This document shows, one piece after another, positions 31,423 through 43,301 of a stretch of 64,000 nucleotides of DNA. The stretch comes from Cladophialophora immunda (lineage: Eukaryota; Ascomycota; Eurotiomycetes; Chaetothyriales; Herpotrichiellaceae). The notes under the pieces are model-generated. The model did not search any database and was not told where the DNA came from. It was given only the letters and a program-made list of their open reading frames with translations. The stretch is from contig NW_015622544.1 in assembly GCF_000835495.1 (NCBI RefSeq), forward strand, positions 4,244,855 to 4,308,854, read 5' to 3'. The translations under genes and the position numbers were made by a program. Position 1 is the first letter of the stretch. Each line of letters begins with the position of its first letter.

Positions 31423-32677
31423 GATACTCTAGCCCCAGATGGAAGTTGGGAGAGGGTTGGTAGGTAGAGCAGAGAGAGCACGAAGTCGGTGATCTAGTTA
31501 TTCACTTGGACATTTCGTGTTATGATGCCAATCTCCCAGGCGTGATAGGAATTTCAGGATATAGTGAATCCAAAAGCAGCTGCCGACGCTTGACTAGCGC
31601 AGTGTCTCAAGCTGGATGAAAGTTCTGAGGATAGGTCTTGCTGGGTGTGTTGGTATTGAGTGCCCCTTGGCCCGATCCTTGTGAAGTAGGCCCCCCTGGT
31701 TGGCGAGGCAATATGGCGAAGAAGTCTAGATACAGTGGTTGAGGTGCAGAACTAATGGCCTTTGTACCGTGAAGGAATTGACGTCCCCTTGAAAGTGATG
31801 CGCCCAGACGCGTCCGAAAAGGGCTTAGGGCAAACTCGGCTTAGTCATGTAGGAACGTTCTGCCACCAGCTGCAGCCTTGGGCCTCAGCCTTGCTTCAAC
31901 TATAATAAGAACCCTCTTTGCAGGGTTCACGCCTGCTGCACCAAGATCTCTGACAATTTGACGACTTGTCGTCCATTATCTCCAAGAACCTCTCAAGGTA
32001 CGGGGTTAGACAACAACCATAAAGGCGTGAAGTAAGACAAATAGATAATCTGAGCGAAAGAAGCTACACCTGAGTTCTGCTGTCAACGCACAGGGTCGCT
32101 GCACTTTTAAATCTCTTTCTATTCATGCTATTTCAACCACGGTGCAATTGCTGTCGACTGGTCGCACGCTAGGCGGTATATTGTGCTCTGAGCTGAAAAT
32201 CTTGTGTTTCTCCCAGAAATCAATCATCATACGTCTGGTCGACCTGACCCAGAGACAGTGTCGTGGCACATTTGATGGATGAACTCTAGCCATATGTCTG
32301 AATTTCAATGTTACAGCTGGTCGCGGGATGCTGGGAGTATGGGCCGTGCTGGTAGCCACGAGAACCTGAGCATAAGTATCAACGACCCAGAACTCCCCAG
32401 ATGGCACAAACGCTCACAGCATGACTGAAAAATATGTCCAAAAGCTTGAGCCTTGTGCCACCTCTGGTGACCCCTCCGGGAGATGATGTGGAAGTGGACT
32501 TTCGATAGCCTGGGCTCCGACGGTATGCACGGCTTCGGCACCGATTCCTTAGGTGCAGGCACACTTCTCCAAGCCTTGGCAGGGATGACAGAGGCTTCAT
32601 TTCTGAACCTGTCTCTAGGAATGTGCATCCTCCTACGCCGATCACCTATTGAGATTGGAGTGATTGGCCACTTCAGG
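31423..32677. other. Intergenic region without recognisable gene
   Basis: 1,255 nt between the nucleoporin start and the adaptin 3' end. Open frames in it have no family features. A short perfect hairpin (31909-31928) is the only structure noted. It should hold the NUP42 promoter and the adaptin terminator; a non-coding transcript cannot be excluded. Confidence 0.45.
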
Positions 32678-35140
32678 TTAGAACAGGGACAGCAAGTCTT
32701 CGTTTGTCTTCTTTCCGCTAGCACTGTCAAGTTGTTGTTTAGCGGGTGGGGGTTGCGACTGGGAAAGATCCATCGAAGCGAAACCGTTCAGGATGTCACT
32801 GTCGGACATTCCCCCAAACGCAGACGTGGCCGATGGAACAGCAGATGAGCCTCCATTGCCAAACACTCCAAGTAAATCATCCATGTTGTTTGCTGCAGCA
32901 GGCTGGCCGACCGTTGGTGAAGCCACTCTTTGTGGTGTCCCCGCAAGTCCTTCCAAGCCAGACAGGCCGTCAGAAGGCTTCTCCGACGCTGATGCAGGCG
33001 CGGCACCATCGAAATCGATGTCGAGTAGGTTTTCGATGTTGTTTTGTGCTTCGGGAGCCTTGCCTTGGACGGCCGCTGCCGCTGCCGCTGCGGCCAATGG
33101 GTTTTCGCGTGCATTTTGCATTTGTTCTTCGATCGCAGCTCGTTGTACCGCATCAGCTCCAAAGCGACCTTGGCCAACAAACTGCTCTGGCGGTTTGTGA
33201 TAGACCGAAGCTAACGTGGAAAGCTCACCGAGCAACCTTTCGAGGAGCGCGGGTGGTAATGATTGGATTGTGGTGGTTATGGGTGGCTTTTCAGAAAGGA
33301 TAATGTTCTTCGGGGCGTTTTGGTCGCTCGTGTTGGAGAGAAGTCGCCAGTACACATAAGCTCGGTCGCGGATGTCGGGGTTGTCGCTTTCGGCAGTTGC
33401 AGCGTTGAGGACCTTCTGGACGAGACCTTGGGCGGCTTGCGGTCGCTTCAAGAACAGCTTAACCACGGCGGTAAGGATCTGAAGCTGGGTCTGGTTGATT
33501 GTCAGTGATCTGTCTAGTGGGGGAGATGCGGTGAACCTACTTGCGTAAACTCTTCGGCGAAACCATCCACAAACCCTCCGAGAATGTCACCGGCGTTGCT
33601 GATTTTTTCTGCATACTCGCCGACGATCCAAATCAGAGACCCTCGCGCATGCGGTTCATCCAGCTCGTCGATACATTTGCATAATGTAGGGATGATCCCT
33701 TCATAGCCTGGGTATTTCCGGAAAATATCCTTGATCACGACAATCACCTCTTGCACCACGTAGTTCACCTTTGTGTTGATGAGGTCCAGCAGAGCATTGA
33801 CACAGCGTTCGCTGGCACTTTCAATCTTGATGGCAACTTGCCCAATGGCCTTGACGGCTCGGCGCACAAAATCCATGTCCACTTCCAAGGCGTATTCTTT
33901 CAATTCGGCCAGCAATTGATCAACGTTTGTCTCGTTTGCTATACGGACCATGATCTCAAGTTTTTGAAACTTGACATACGGCGGATCGTTGTACTTGCAG
34001 AAAAAGACCCGGATTTCTTTGCTGAGAATATCAGGCTGCTTCTGCAGGAGAAGGTCAATATTGCGGAGGGCAACGTATTGTACTTCCGGCGCCGAGGACA
34101 CCAGCGTGACCAGCGGAGGCGCCATTTTCTTCAAGTATGACTGCTGCGTTTCCGATGGAAGGTATCTCATATGCAGGAAAACAGCCTTAACGGCAGCGAC
34201 AACCACGCTCGAGTTGACATGCTGAAATTGGGGAGCCACTCTTTCGCAAATGTGCTCGGCCTCTTTGACATCATGTGCCTTATATTCTGCCAGGGTACTC
34301 AAGATCGTGACACGGCCCCATTCTGTGCACTCATTCAGAGCCATAAGGAGCTTCTTTAACGTGTTGGGTGTGATCTGCAGGGCGTCCGTCTCGGGTGCCG
34401 ACTCGTTGATTTCCGCGAGGGCTTGGACGGAGTTTGCTACCACCATCGGATTCGGATCACCAATCATCTCCTGTAGCGTTTCCAGAAAGCCGTTTTCCAG
34501 ACACATGGAAGGGTTGAGATCGAACAGTTTTGCAACGCAGATCGCGGCGGTCTTTCGAACATAGGGCGATTCATCTCGGAGCGTCTTTCGCAGGGGTTCT
34601 TCCATATAATCAATCATCTTGTCAACTCTTATACACCCCATCGTTCGGATCGCCAGGGCGCGGATGAGGGGATTGGGGTCTTCGGAATCTTGGACAAAGG
34701 TGTTGACGGCGAGAATGCAGAGGTCGGGGTGTGATTTTGCATAGTTCCTGTAGCCAACGTCAGTATCATAAAGGATTTGGTCGAGTCCCAGCATACTGAC
34801 ATCAAGTATAGATAGACTAGTTTCTTCTGGTCGAGGTCAGATGTCGCAATGTTTTTGAGGACATCCGGAAAGAGAGCGGAGACGTCTTTGCCCAAGGTCA
34901 TGGCCATGATGGTTTTCTGAATGGCCTCCTTTCTACAATCAAGATATGAGACTCTCTGTATGGGCCACTGCAAATGAAGTCGGGCTTACCGTTCGTAGGC
35001 ATATTGGGATCTAGGATGATTCAGTTAGATTATCCACTCTGGACAGGGTGTCAGAGCACCTACACAAGGCCAGCTCGCAGTTCAAACGTCTCCCCTTTCT
35101 TCGGAGGCGCAAAGGCGTTCCTCACCCTGTTCATCGCCAT
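32678..35140 (-). CDS. APL2: AP-1 complex subunit beta (beta-adaptin)
   Basis: Exons on the minus strand: 35140-35064, 35010-34990, 34932-34801, 34747-33541, 33490-32678; predicted 749 aa. It begins [22 protein letters not shown] and continues into [35 protein letters not shown], then [19 protein letters not shown] and [18 protein letters not shown]: the near-invariant trunk of beta-adaptins. After about residue 590 there is a Q/A/N-rich hinge with LLDIDFDG and DLLGVFG, and the protein ends EDLLSLF, all of the clathrin-box/DLL type. The beta ear domain of animal proteins is absent, as in other fungi. It forms AP-1 with gamma, mu and sigma subunits for clathrin transport between trans-Golgi and endosomes. 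The 21 nt exon 35010-34990 is required to encode SQYAYER. Confidence 0.92.
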
Positions 35141-35964
35141 CTTGCTGAGGGCTCGAGCGGGACACGGGATCTGGGCGAACTATTGTGACGGGTCGGTCGA
35201 TGTTGAGGGGCTACCTGGCCATCTCAGAGGGCTGCTCGATCCATGAGTCAGCAAGAGTCGGAGTCTTTCAAGTAGGGCTGTGGTCTGAGTGACAAAATAT
35301 TTGACACCTGACACAGTCCGGGGCAGGTCGTGGAAAGACAGCGTCAACAGATGATCTGGCGCATTTTACGGAGTCTAGGTCAACCTGAACCGCGGACTAG
35401 ATGCCAAGTGGATGGATTGCCAGGTCAGTCCCCTTTGGGATAAAGGAGATGCCGCCCTGAGATGCCGTTGATGGAGACCCCTACAGCATCTATCATTGGC
35501 CCCCAATGCATACTGGCAGTAGCAGCACCAGCAACCCGTTTCCCGTATGCCCCCTAAGCAGTTTAGCGTTAAGCCTTCCATGTCTCGAGGAGACCAAGCC
35601 AAGCGGCATGTTCTTCATTACTGCTCTTGGGCGGCGACTCATTCACCACATTCATACATAAGTTCGGTCTCGGTCGCCTCAAGCAACTGCTGGACGGTTA
35701 ATTGGTGGCAGAGATCCCCCAAAGCCATACAGGTACCCAACGTGGTTACTTCGTCTATTAGGCTTCAGGCACATGCCAGGCAGACATCGAGGTATTGATC
35801 AAGTACTCCGTATCCGTATTCATGGTGCAGCAATGCCTCCTCTCAGCTACATATATGTGTACAGCCTGTAGCTCACTAGTCTCGAAGGACTCCCTCTTCG
35901 CCGCTCGGCCCTTTGAAACAGCCATTTCACTCAAAGATACCCTGGAGTTGAGGATTCCGTCACA
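35141..35964. promoter_or_regulatory. Divergent promoter, adaptin / VOC-fold gene
   Basis: 824 nt between divergent start codons; no gene, tRNA or repeat recognised. Confidence 0.45.
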
Positions 35965-36414
35965 ATGTCCCTCTCCCACGCAGTAAAGATCATCCCCTTC
36001 TTCACATCGCCACACCTGACCTCGCTTCTCGACTTCTATAGAAGCTACTTCCCAGACTTTCAGATTTCCACGCACCCTGCCGATACCGCGGAGCCGACAT
36101 TCGCGTCCATCGCTGCGGGGCCCGGCGCTGCAGCCAACATCTACATCCTCCAGGACGAGAAACGCGCCCGCGGGAGCTGCATGATCATGATGAGCACTGT
36201 GTCTGCTCTAGATGATCTGTACGGGCGACTCGTTGGCCAGGGTTTGCGGCCTTCAGGCGCGGTCGACTGGACCGGGACGCCTCAGTCCGCCGACGAAAGT
36301 CGACCACAGACGGCTATGGGACCGGCCGAAGACAAGACATGGGGTTATCGCCAGTTCGATCTCATTGATCCGCACGGCAACATGATCGTCTTCTTCGCGT
36401 TCTTGGAGGAGTAG
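35965..36414 (+). CDS. VOC-fold (glyoxalase/bleomycin-resistance/dioxygenase superfamily) protein
   Basis: Intron-free, 149 aa. It begins with the beta-alpha pattern VKIIPFFTSPHLTSLLDFYRSYFPDFQIS, has a central strand CMIMMSTVSALDDLYGRLVGQG, and ends YRQFDLIDPHGNMIVFFAFLEE, where the D-P-x-G-N-x-(I/V) end motif is characteristic of VOC proteins. The usual metal-binding His/Glu positions are not clearly conserved (the first strand lacks His near the start), so the enzymatic role is uncertain; it may bind a hydrophobic ligand or be a small-molecule resistance protein. It converges with the P450 gene 304 nt away. Confidence 0.75.
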   Translation: MSLSHAVKIIPFFTSPHLTSLLDFYRSYFPDFQISTHPADTAEPTFASIAAGPGAAANIYILQDEKRARGSCMIMMSTVSALDDLYGRLVGQGLRPSGAVDWTGTPQSADESRPQTAMGPAEDKTWGYRQFDLIDPHGNMIVFFAFLEE

Positions 36415-36718
36415 GAGCGGGTTGGAGGGAAGGATGGTGGTTGGACTAGTAGGAGGGTGGTGTTGGCAGTTCGAAGGCAAAAGTTGGGAATGTTGAGGGC
36501 CAGAAAGTAGATGATCATAGGTCCAGGAGAGTTGCAGAGCTGATCAGGTTTAAAATGCAGAGAATAGTGCATCGGGAGTCACGTCCACCGACCAGTGTGA
36601 TAATGTGATAATATGATAGTAAAAAGGGGCAGGGGGACTCGATAGGCCAGTGTGGTGGAAAGGAGTACGGCATTCCGAGAGAAATGGCAGCTCATATTCA
36701 TTCAGTATTTACCCTTGA
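36415..36718. other. Convergent intergenic region
   Basis: 304 nt between VOC and P450 3' ends. AT-rich TGATAATGTGATAATATGATAG tract near 36597-36618; no gene. Confidence 0.5.
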
Positions 36719-38322
36719 TCATCTCTTCTTCAGGGTACAGATGAGGCCCTCCTGCTGCACGAACCAATGGTTACAAATGTGCCACTCCTTTTCCGGGTAT
36801 GTCAACTCGACATCAAACTGTCTGAGTAGCTCAGGTATAACTTTGTGGATTTCGATCCAGGAGATATTGCGGCCAATACACTTGCGGCTGCCTGCTCCAA
36901 AATTCAGTTCCCAGATGCTGTCCATCTCCTTCAGCTGGGTGTCGGACGCCGTCAACCACCGATCTGGGTTGAATTTCTCGGGCTCTGGGACGAAGACATC
37001 TGAGCGGTTGGTAACCCAAGGATTAATACCCACAATGGTCCCTGCGGGGATGTGGTAGCCCTGAACAGTGAGGCCTTCAGCGGGGACATGCCGTTCCATC
37101 AGCAAGCCCACCGAGGGATGAAGACGCATGGCTTCCTTGACCACGGCACCTAGATAAGGAAGTACCGTGGTGGCTTCTTTGAAGGTGATGGGGAGACTGA
37201 GTTTCCCCTGTTTATCTGCGTTGTCGATGTCGCCAACCAGGCGATTCATGCATTCTGGGTTGCGGCAGAGAAAGTAGACAATGGCACGAAGGGCGATAGC
37301 GGTCGTGTCACTGCCAGCAAAGACATTGGTCGACAGGTGGACCACGATGTCGCGAGTGTTCATCTTGAGGGGATCTGACGACTTGACATATGCCCAGCGG
37401 CTAAGCATGTCACGACCCTCGACGTCGGCGTTGATCAGCTCGCCGTCTCGTCTAATGCTTGCCCGTCCGTTGATGGCCTTGAGCGTGAAAACAAGCACTT
37501 GGTTCCAGGTTTCCATGGCGGGCATCAGCCGTGTGAACAGTGGGTTGCCCAGGAGAGCATGGTGCAGTTCAGGGACTTGGCCGCATAGTGATGCATACGC
37601 AAGCATGCCTTCGATGGCTTTCATCATACCCTGGAATGAGAGGTTAGCAGGCACTCGGGGATCAATTTGGGGACACATACATCAACATCTTTACCCTGCT
37701 CGAGGAACCCAAGCTTGCTTGCGAAAGTGACCTCTCCAACGATGTCGAAAGCAAAGTATTGTAGCCAAGCACCAAGGTCCACAGGTTCTCTTTTTGAAGC
37801 AAATTCATTGAGGCGATCCATAAACAGAGTAACGCAAGAATCAATGGCTGCCTCTGACTGCAGTAGGTTCGGCAAGCTATAGGCGGCTCCGACTTTGCGC
37901 TTCTCGATGCGATGGTATTCCGGGTCACGGGTAGAGAAGAGGTTCATCTCTGGCTGTTTCTTCCATGAGATACATTGTATCGGATAAAAGGCCGTTTTTG
38001 TAAAGTTCTCCTTGATGCCGTAGATGACGGGTATCAGTGTAGGGTCGGAAAGGGACACATGGTTGGGGCCAATGCGAACCACCGGACCGTATTTCTTGTG
38101 CAGGTTGATGGCGGTGATGTGGGCGTGCCCTCTATAGACATCATACAGCCTCCAGAGCTTGGTATAGGCGGCGACTGGAGGTCCGGGGATGCTTCTGAGT
38201 CCTGGTCTGAACCTGTTGTATACCAGCGAAATCACAAACAGGCCCACGACAAAGAGGACCGGGTAAGTAGTGACAAAGTGCTTAGAAGAGGAAATCAGAC
38301 TTGTGACACTAACGGTAGCCAT
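36719..38322 (-). CDS. Cytochrome P450 monooxygenase (microsomal class)
   Basis: Exons 38322-37681 and 37630-36719, 517 aa, typical. An N-terminal membrane anchor (YPVLFVVGLFVISLVYN) is followed by the proline-rich hinge RSIPGPPVA. I-helix AGSDTT is at 319-324, ExxR (EAMR) at 380-383, the PERF-like NPDRW at about 435-439, and the heme-binding loop NFGAGSRKCIG ends with Cys465 as thiolate ligand. It would work at the endoplasmic reticulum with NADPH-P450 reductase. The general sequence style (LHKKYGPVVRIGPNHVSLSDPTLIPVIYG, LLMERHVPAEG) recalls the pisatin-demethylase-like group of fungal P450s, so xenobiotic or phytoalexin oxidation is possible, but no backbone biosynthesis gene is nearby. The single intron is 50 nt with phase 0. 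Confidence 0.93.
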
Positions 38323-39385
38323 ATTGTTAGGCGGCTTGTTAGAGCCTGGGGAGAGAGCGACAGAAACAAAAGGGTTGATCGCAACTCCCGCTCGCCAGGC
38401 TCCCCCTGGCCTCCTTTGTATAAATCTGCTTTCCTCCCATCAACCCACACCCGGATAATGCACGGCTGACGGCATCCAGCAGGAACAATGACTTCAGATG
38501 TTCATGTCGTCCATCGGTCGCCTCCCAACATCGGTGATTGGCCATGGACGAAGAATCAGCGCAATGGTTTGGAGCTTGTTGCTCAAACTTGACCACAATG
38601 GGAGAGGCAGCCCCTCACTGAAATCCGGGGCCCCCTTCTCCGGCGACGAGTAGGAGTGCAGGAATTATGAAGTCGAACGAGAAGAGTCGAACGAGCGACC
38701 GTCAAAGTGAAGCATCGTTGCGGGTCTGAAAAAGCGTATACAATTGAGGCTTCTCGACGCAAGCACGGACGGAAGCATGCCTAGGTACTCCGACGAATCT
38801 GATAGGGGGGCCAAGCCAACGACTCCCTTTTCCCGGCTCACTAGCCGCTGGGTGCGAGTCGCACACTGATCCGCTGGGCGTGCACGCGTGTCATGCTACG
38901 CTCCTGGCTAGAGTGCCAGACAGCTTTGTCCAGCCAGACTGGGGATGAGAAACGGTCCACAGCCCCGGATCCGAGGCAAGGGATCACACCAACCGGCCAT
39001 CGGATGGCTGTAAACATCTCCACGCGGAGAAAGCGCCCAAAGACTTGCTCATGGCATGGTGGTGTTGCGAACTTGTGGGAAACGGTGGTATATTATACTG
39101 CTATTGCCTTCCCTTCGAAGTGGCGATACTGGGCTGAAGGCTGCCACGGGGATCTCGAATTCAGCTTTGACTGTGGGCGACAGAGAGAAGCATCACCGTC
39201 ACTGTCGAGGATGCCAGGGCCAGGACTTTCTTCCCACGAGGCTCTACAGGACAGGAGGAGTCTATCATTCGCCTCCCCCGCTCCGCTCTGCTCCGAGTCC
39301 ACGAACAGTACTGGCTGCCTTCAAAAGAACTTGAAGCCCTGCGGCCCTGCCCAGCACCAGGTGGCGACTGGAGGGAGGTTCGACG
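38323..39385. other. Intergenic: P450 promoter, 3' side of membrane-protein gene
   Basis: 1,063 nt with scattered open frames lacking any family signature. No tRNA or repeat recognised. Confidence 0.45.
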
Positions 39386-41577
39386 CTATTCTTTTCGACT
39401 CTCGTAGGCGGAAGAATACACAGCGTTGTGAGCCATTTTCACGTCCATCTCCCTTATGGCGACTCCATCGTAGCTCTCGGTGCTCTGGAAAGTCCCCCCT
39501 GCTGTGGGCATCCCGATTTTGGACGTTACAACACAATGACGACAGAAATCCAACAGTGGGAACGCGGTGGTGTCGGGGACATGTCTCGACCTCTCGGTGA
39601 ATGTCGCGCCGCCCAGCGCAATAAAACACAGTATCAAGGCGAGTCCACCCAGGACCACATAAGCTATGATAGACGCGAGTCCCACGACAATCTGGTTTCT
39701 GCTTACGGTGAAGTACACGGGGCTGTTGCGTTCCAGTCCGTCAGGAAGGATGATTTTGTCGTAGTTAGTTAACAGAACGTTGCTTGGTAGCGCCGAGAGA
39801 GCTTGCCGTTCAACGTATCCCGGTTGACAAAAGTAAATGGGTATTGCTAGCAGTGCCTGTAGAGCATTGACTGCCCGTGTTTGGAGGGCCGGACTTTGTG
39901 AAGAGACTGCAGTGATGGCATTTAGCATCGAAGCGATCATTGCTGGGAACATGAATTTTCCAGCTCCCAATCCCAAGATTTCCAGAGTGGTAGATGTTGT
40001 CAGGTCTGTGGACTTTGCAAGACCTAGGAAATTGTCCCATGCCTGCAGTAGGTCGCTTGAATTGAGTGGTGCGACAGTTTCGGACATTTTGCTGAATTCG
40101 TGAGAGATGATGGTGCCGTTGAGCCTCGAATACGCGATTCTAGCATGCCGGAAAGTAGAGGACAGGCTCGTGGCCCAAGTTGGTGTTGAATTCCATGTCG
40201 ACTCCTTGTCACAGTTTCCGTAGAGGGTGTCGTTGTAGCTGCAGCTTGAGATTCCTGTAGAGGTCAACACAGTCTCAGAAGGACATAGTTAAAAACTTAC
40301 TCGCCTGTATCTGATTCGAGGCGACATTTTTCGCACAAAGCCTGAAAACCCCTAGGGCTGCTCCCACGGCCTCGGTGTAGTAAGTCCGGCATTCTGTCCC
40401 ATTTTCAAACGCCCAGCCATGATCTCCTTCAGTAAAGCGGAGAACATAGCCTTGGTGATCTTCAACGAGCCAGGAATCGGCTCTTGGATGTGCATCTGTA
40501 GTGATCTGTGCAGCTATCTCCTCCTGCCCTGCAACGAGGTAAATAACTCTCTCACACGTCTGTCCACTTCCCAAATCGGCTGTGGTCGAGCAAGCCCTCC
40601 TGCGGCTTGCATCTGAGATGTCTATAGCATGAGTCGGATCATCCAGAAACTGGCTGAAAGAGGCTCCAAGTAGTATGTCCGTAAGGGGAGACAACGTCAC
40701 CGCCACGCTGGTGTTCAAAGATCCCAAGCCGAAGCCTAATGGTGCGGCTGTTTGGCCCACCTTGTCGAACCTGAGCACTGTGCCCACCTCGCCTGTACAA
40801 AGTTAGCACACCCAGATTGTGATAGTAGAGTGAGATTTTCGGCCTTCAACAAAGCTGTTAACCCGGGGCGGAACACTGACTCATGATCAAGACACCCAGT
40901 ATCGGCAACAAGACCACAGCAAGGATTCTGAGACTTCCCCAGAGCCTCGTCCTAGCTCTGGCCTTCGCCTCGGCAGTAAGTTGTATCAGTCCCAGAATCC
41001 CGGTTCCTTCTTGGAGGCACAAGAACTCGGTCAGCGGTATGCCGCCTTCGCGGACGGTCAGGAGCCACTGCAACAGCTCGAATGCAGAGGCCACAGTAAT
41101 CGCAAGCAAGAACGCAGTCACTTCGGATAAGGCTCGGAGAACAAAAATTGCATTGCTTGGAGACGAGTTGATAAAGTCGCTCTTCCACAGATCTGGCCGA
41201 ATAGCGTACAGCGCTGTCAGTGCCAGCATTATGACAGCGAGACATGCCGGAACCCATCCAATTGCGATTTCCCTCCTCTTCCTCATACTTGGCTTGACAC
41301 TAGCACTAGGATCTGAAGGCACTGCTCTCCCATTGTGGCCTTTTTCGCTTGATGCTGGCTCTGTCACTAGAGGTCCGTCACCCTCTTTCGAAGAGTGCTC
41401 GGATATGGCAAGACTGATGGCCCTGTCAATGTCCGAGCCTTCGGCTTTGTTGGGTTGTGTAGACTGCGAAAAATTGCCTGTTGCCGTACGCATTGGCAGA
41501 ACCTGCGCGGAGGTGTGGTCCTGAAAGGAAAGATCTCGACCTGAGTGGTGAGATCTGGGTCGCTCAGGTGCTGCCAT
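39386..41577 (-). CDS. Multi-pass fungal membrane protein of unknown function
   Basis: Exons 41577-40881, 40792-40301, 40254-39386; predicted 685 aa, first ATG at 41577. The first ~110 residues are polar and Ser-rich. Membrane segments: about WVPACLAVIMLALTALYAI, AFLLAITVASAFELLQWLL, LRILAVVLLPILGVLIM, then a long extracellular loop of about 350 residues with several N-x-S/T sites and paired Cys (RRACS, QTCERV, TECRTYY, LCAKN, SSCSYN, GNCDK), and a final helix IVVGLASIIAYVVLGGLALIL before a short cytoplasmic tail. This architecture is common among uncharacterised fungal proteins; I do not recognise a named domain. It is divergent from the GPI-anchored protein gene, so a joint surface role is conceivable. 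Confidence 0.8.
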
Positions 41578-42249
41578 TTCTCGATCTCTACCACGCTGCA
41601 GAGACAAGGGAGAGCGAAATCAAAAACATTGCGATGCGATGGTAGGAAATCTGCACTGGACATCGTGGTCTTGAAGCGAACTGTCAGGCTGAAATATCAT
41701 GGAGACCGGCCAGCGACAGGACGCGAACCCCTGGAGATGACTGGTTATAGAAACACGAGGTTCAGAAGTGTCACCAGCCCATCCTGTCCGACGGTGGAAC
41801 CTTGTTGGCTCGTATTCGCTAGGTTTGAACCGTCTCAGTTGGGTGCGTTGGAGATAGGGCTGTTCTCGACCGCTCTCGACGCGACATGGCCCAGCCACGT
41901 TTCGGATGGTCACACAAACTGCCAAAGTCAAACCAAAGTTTCTCTAGTTTCAAGTTCACTTGTCTGTTTGCTGGTAGTTATACGAGACGATTGCAATTGC
42001 CTCCGGGCAGTGGCTGCCTCCTAGCTGCCCAATAGTTTGTTCTGGCCTTTTTGATGGCTACTCGTCAGAGAGCACGTAGGTAGGACACCACTAACCTCCT
42101 GATCCTGTGCGGGCCCTTCCAGCCCGCGCCGTGCCATTTACTTAGATGATAGAAGTACTATGTAGTAGTACTAGTACTCACGATCTCACATCGATGTGAG
42201 TGAGTTGGCAGCAATTCTTTCAGTATCAGTGTCCAACCTGTTCACCAAG
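41578..42249. promoter_or_regulatory. Divergent promoter, membrane protein / GPI-anchored protein
   Basis: 672 nt between divergent starts; contains an AGTACT-rich tract at 42154-42179 just upstream of the GPI-protein gene. No gene seen. Confidence 0.45.
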
Positions 42250-43122
42250 ATGTGGAATAACTTCAATCTTCCGCTGGTATTTGGGCTCTTTGGGTCAGCA
42301 TTCGCCATCACCCAGGCTCCCAAGCTTCCTTCCCTTCTTGTTCGTCAAGACGGGGACCTTGCATCTTGCCAGCTCGTGAACAGTATTGCTGCGGCATGCT
42401 CTGCGAGTACGAGTAACCTTTTCGATCAAGGCTTCAGCGTTGCCGCTTCCTGTCTCTGCTATTCGGGATCGGTATATCAGCCTTCAGTCTACGATGGAGC
42501 TATCGAAACGTGCCTCGCCTATCTTTCGACGGCCTCGCCACCACTATACACCTCACTTGCTGGAAGTGGCCAGACAGGGAGTCCTTGTGCATCGGTCGGC
42601 GACGTTCGCACCAACACAGGGATCGACCACAACTTGATTTCTTGCTCGTCTTGGTATAGCATGGAAGCCTCTTGCTCTGGCGACAACATAAACTCGTCGC
42701 CTCCACCCTTCTCAGTCCAAGCCAGCTGCCTGTGCTATACGAGTTCCGTTTTCGCTCCGTCGGTCTTTGACGGGTTCTGGGACGGCTGCCTGGACTACTA
42801 CAAGACTGCATCCTCGGCTTACTACTACGAAACATTGTCATCACCAGGGAAGAATCTGAACACACCTTGTGCGAGGGTCGGCGACGTCAGGGCGTCAACA
42901 GCGGACGGTGCAAGTTCTGCCACTCCGGGCCAAACTTTGTCCACTGCACCGACTGCTACGGCGAGTACCACAAGCGCTGGTGGTACAACTAGCCCGAGCA
43001 GTAACGAACCCACTCAGACGGCGACAGGAGAGAGCGCAGCATGTTCTGGGCCAGTGCCTGGTATTTGGTGGCTTCTTCTGGGCATTGTTTCGCCGTTAGC
43101 GTTTTCCACGGGGCTATTCTGA
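42250..43122 (+). CDS. Secreted GPI-anchored protein with duplicated Cys-rich module
   Basis: Intron-free, 290 aa from the first ATG at 42250. A signal peptide (LPLVFGLFGSAFA) precedes two related modules of about 80 residues. Module 1 has SCQLVNSIAAACS, SCLCYSGSVYQPSVYDGAIETCLAYLSTA and PCASVGDVRT. Module 2 has SCSSWYSMEASCS, SCLCYTSSVFAPSVFDGFWDGCLDYYKTA and PCARVGDVRA. The shared order C-x(n)-C, SCLCY, FDG/YDG, C, PCA.VGDVR shows an internal duplication. A Ser/Thr/Gly-rich stalk and a C-terminal hydrophobic tail after SAACSGPVPG indicate GPI anchoring to plasma membrane or wall. The Cys pattern is reminiscent of, but not clearly, CFEM. Function unknown. Confidence 0.82.
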   Translation: MWNNFNLPLVFGLFGSAFAITQAPKLPSLLVRQDGDLASCQLVNSIAAACSASTSNLFDQGFSVAASCLCYSGSVYQPSVYDGAIETCLAYLSTASPPLYTSLAGSGQTGSPCASVGDVRTNTGIDHNLISCSSWYSMEASCSGDNINSSPPPFSVQASCLCYTSSVFAPSVFDGFWDGCLDYYKTASSAYYYETLSSPGKNLNTPCARVGDVRASTADGASSATPGQTLSTAPTATASTTSAGGTTSPSSNEPTQTATGESAACSGPVPGIWWLLLGIVSPLAFSTGLF

Positions 43123-43287
43123 TTTCTTTTCGTGCTTGATCCTGCTCAGCAATTATTGGTTCGGTGGTACTATTAGGATGCAGAGCAATCCAGTCTACGA
43201 TCGTTCAAAACTTTTCAATCCGCTTCGCTCTTTTTAACTCAGGAACTGAGCCACAATCGATCCCGGTGCTTAAATCGACCGATCGGG

Positions 43288-43301
43288 CTGGCCCGGGCCA
43301 G
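43288..43301. repeat. Perfect 14-nt palindrome
   Basis: CTGGCCCGGGCCAG reads the same on both strands, 166 nt after the stop of the GPI-protein gene. It may fold in RNA as part of a terminator or bind a dimeric factor. Confidence 0.5.

Noticed and set aside
38893..39600. Plus-strand frame of about 235 codons
   Set aside because: Overlaps the 3' exon of the membrane protein and shows no conserved motif or splice support.
36719..43122. Secondary metabolite gene cluster around the P450
   Set aside because: No polyketide synthase, NRPS, terpene cyclase or prenyltransferase occurs in the window.
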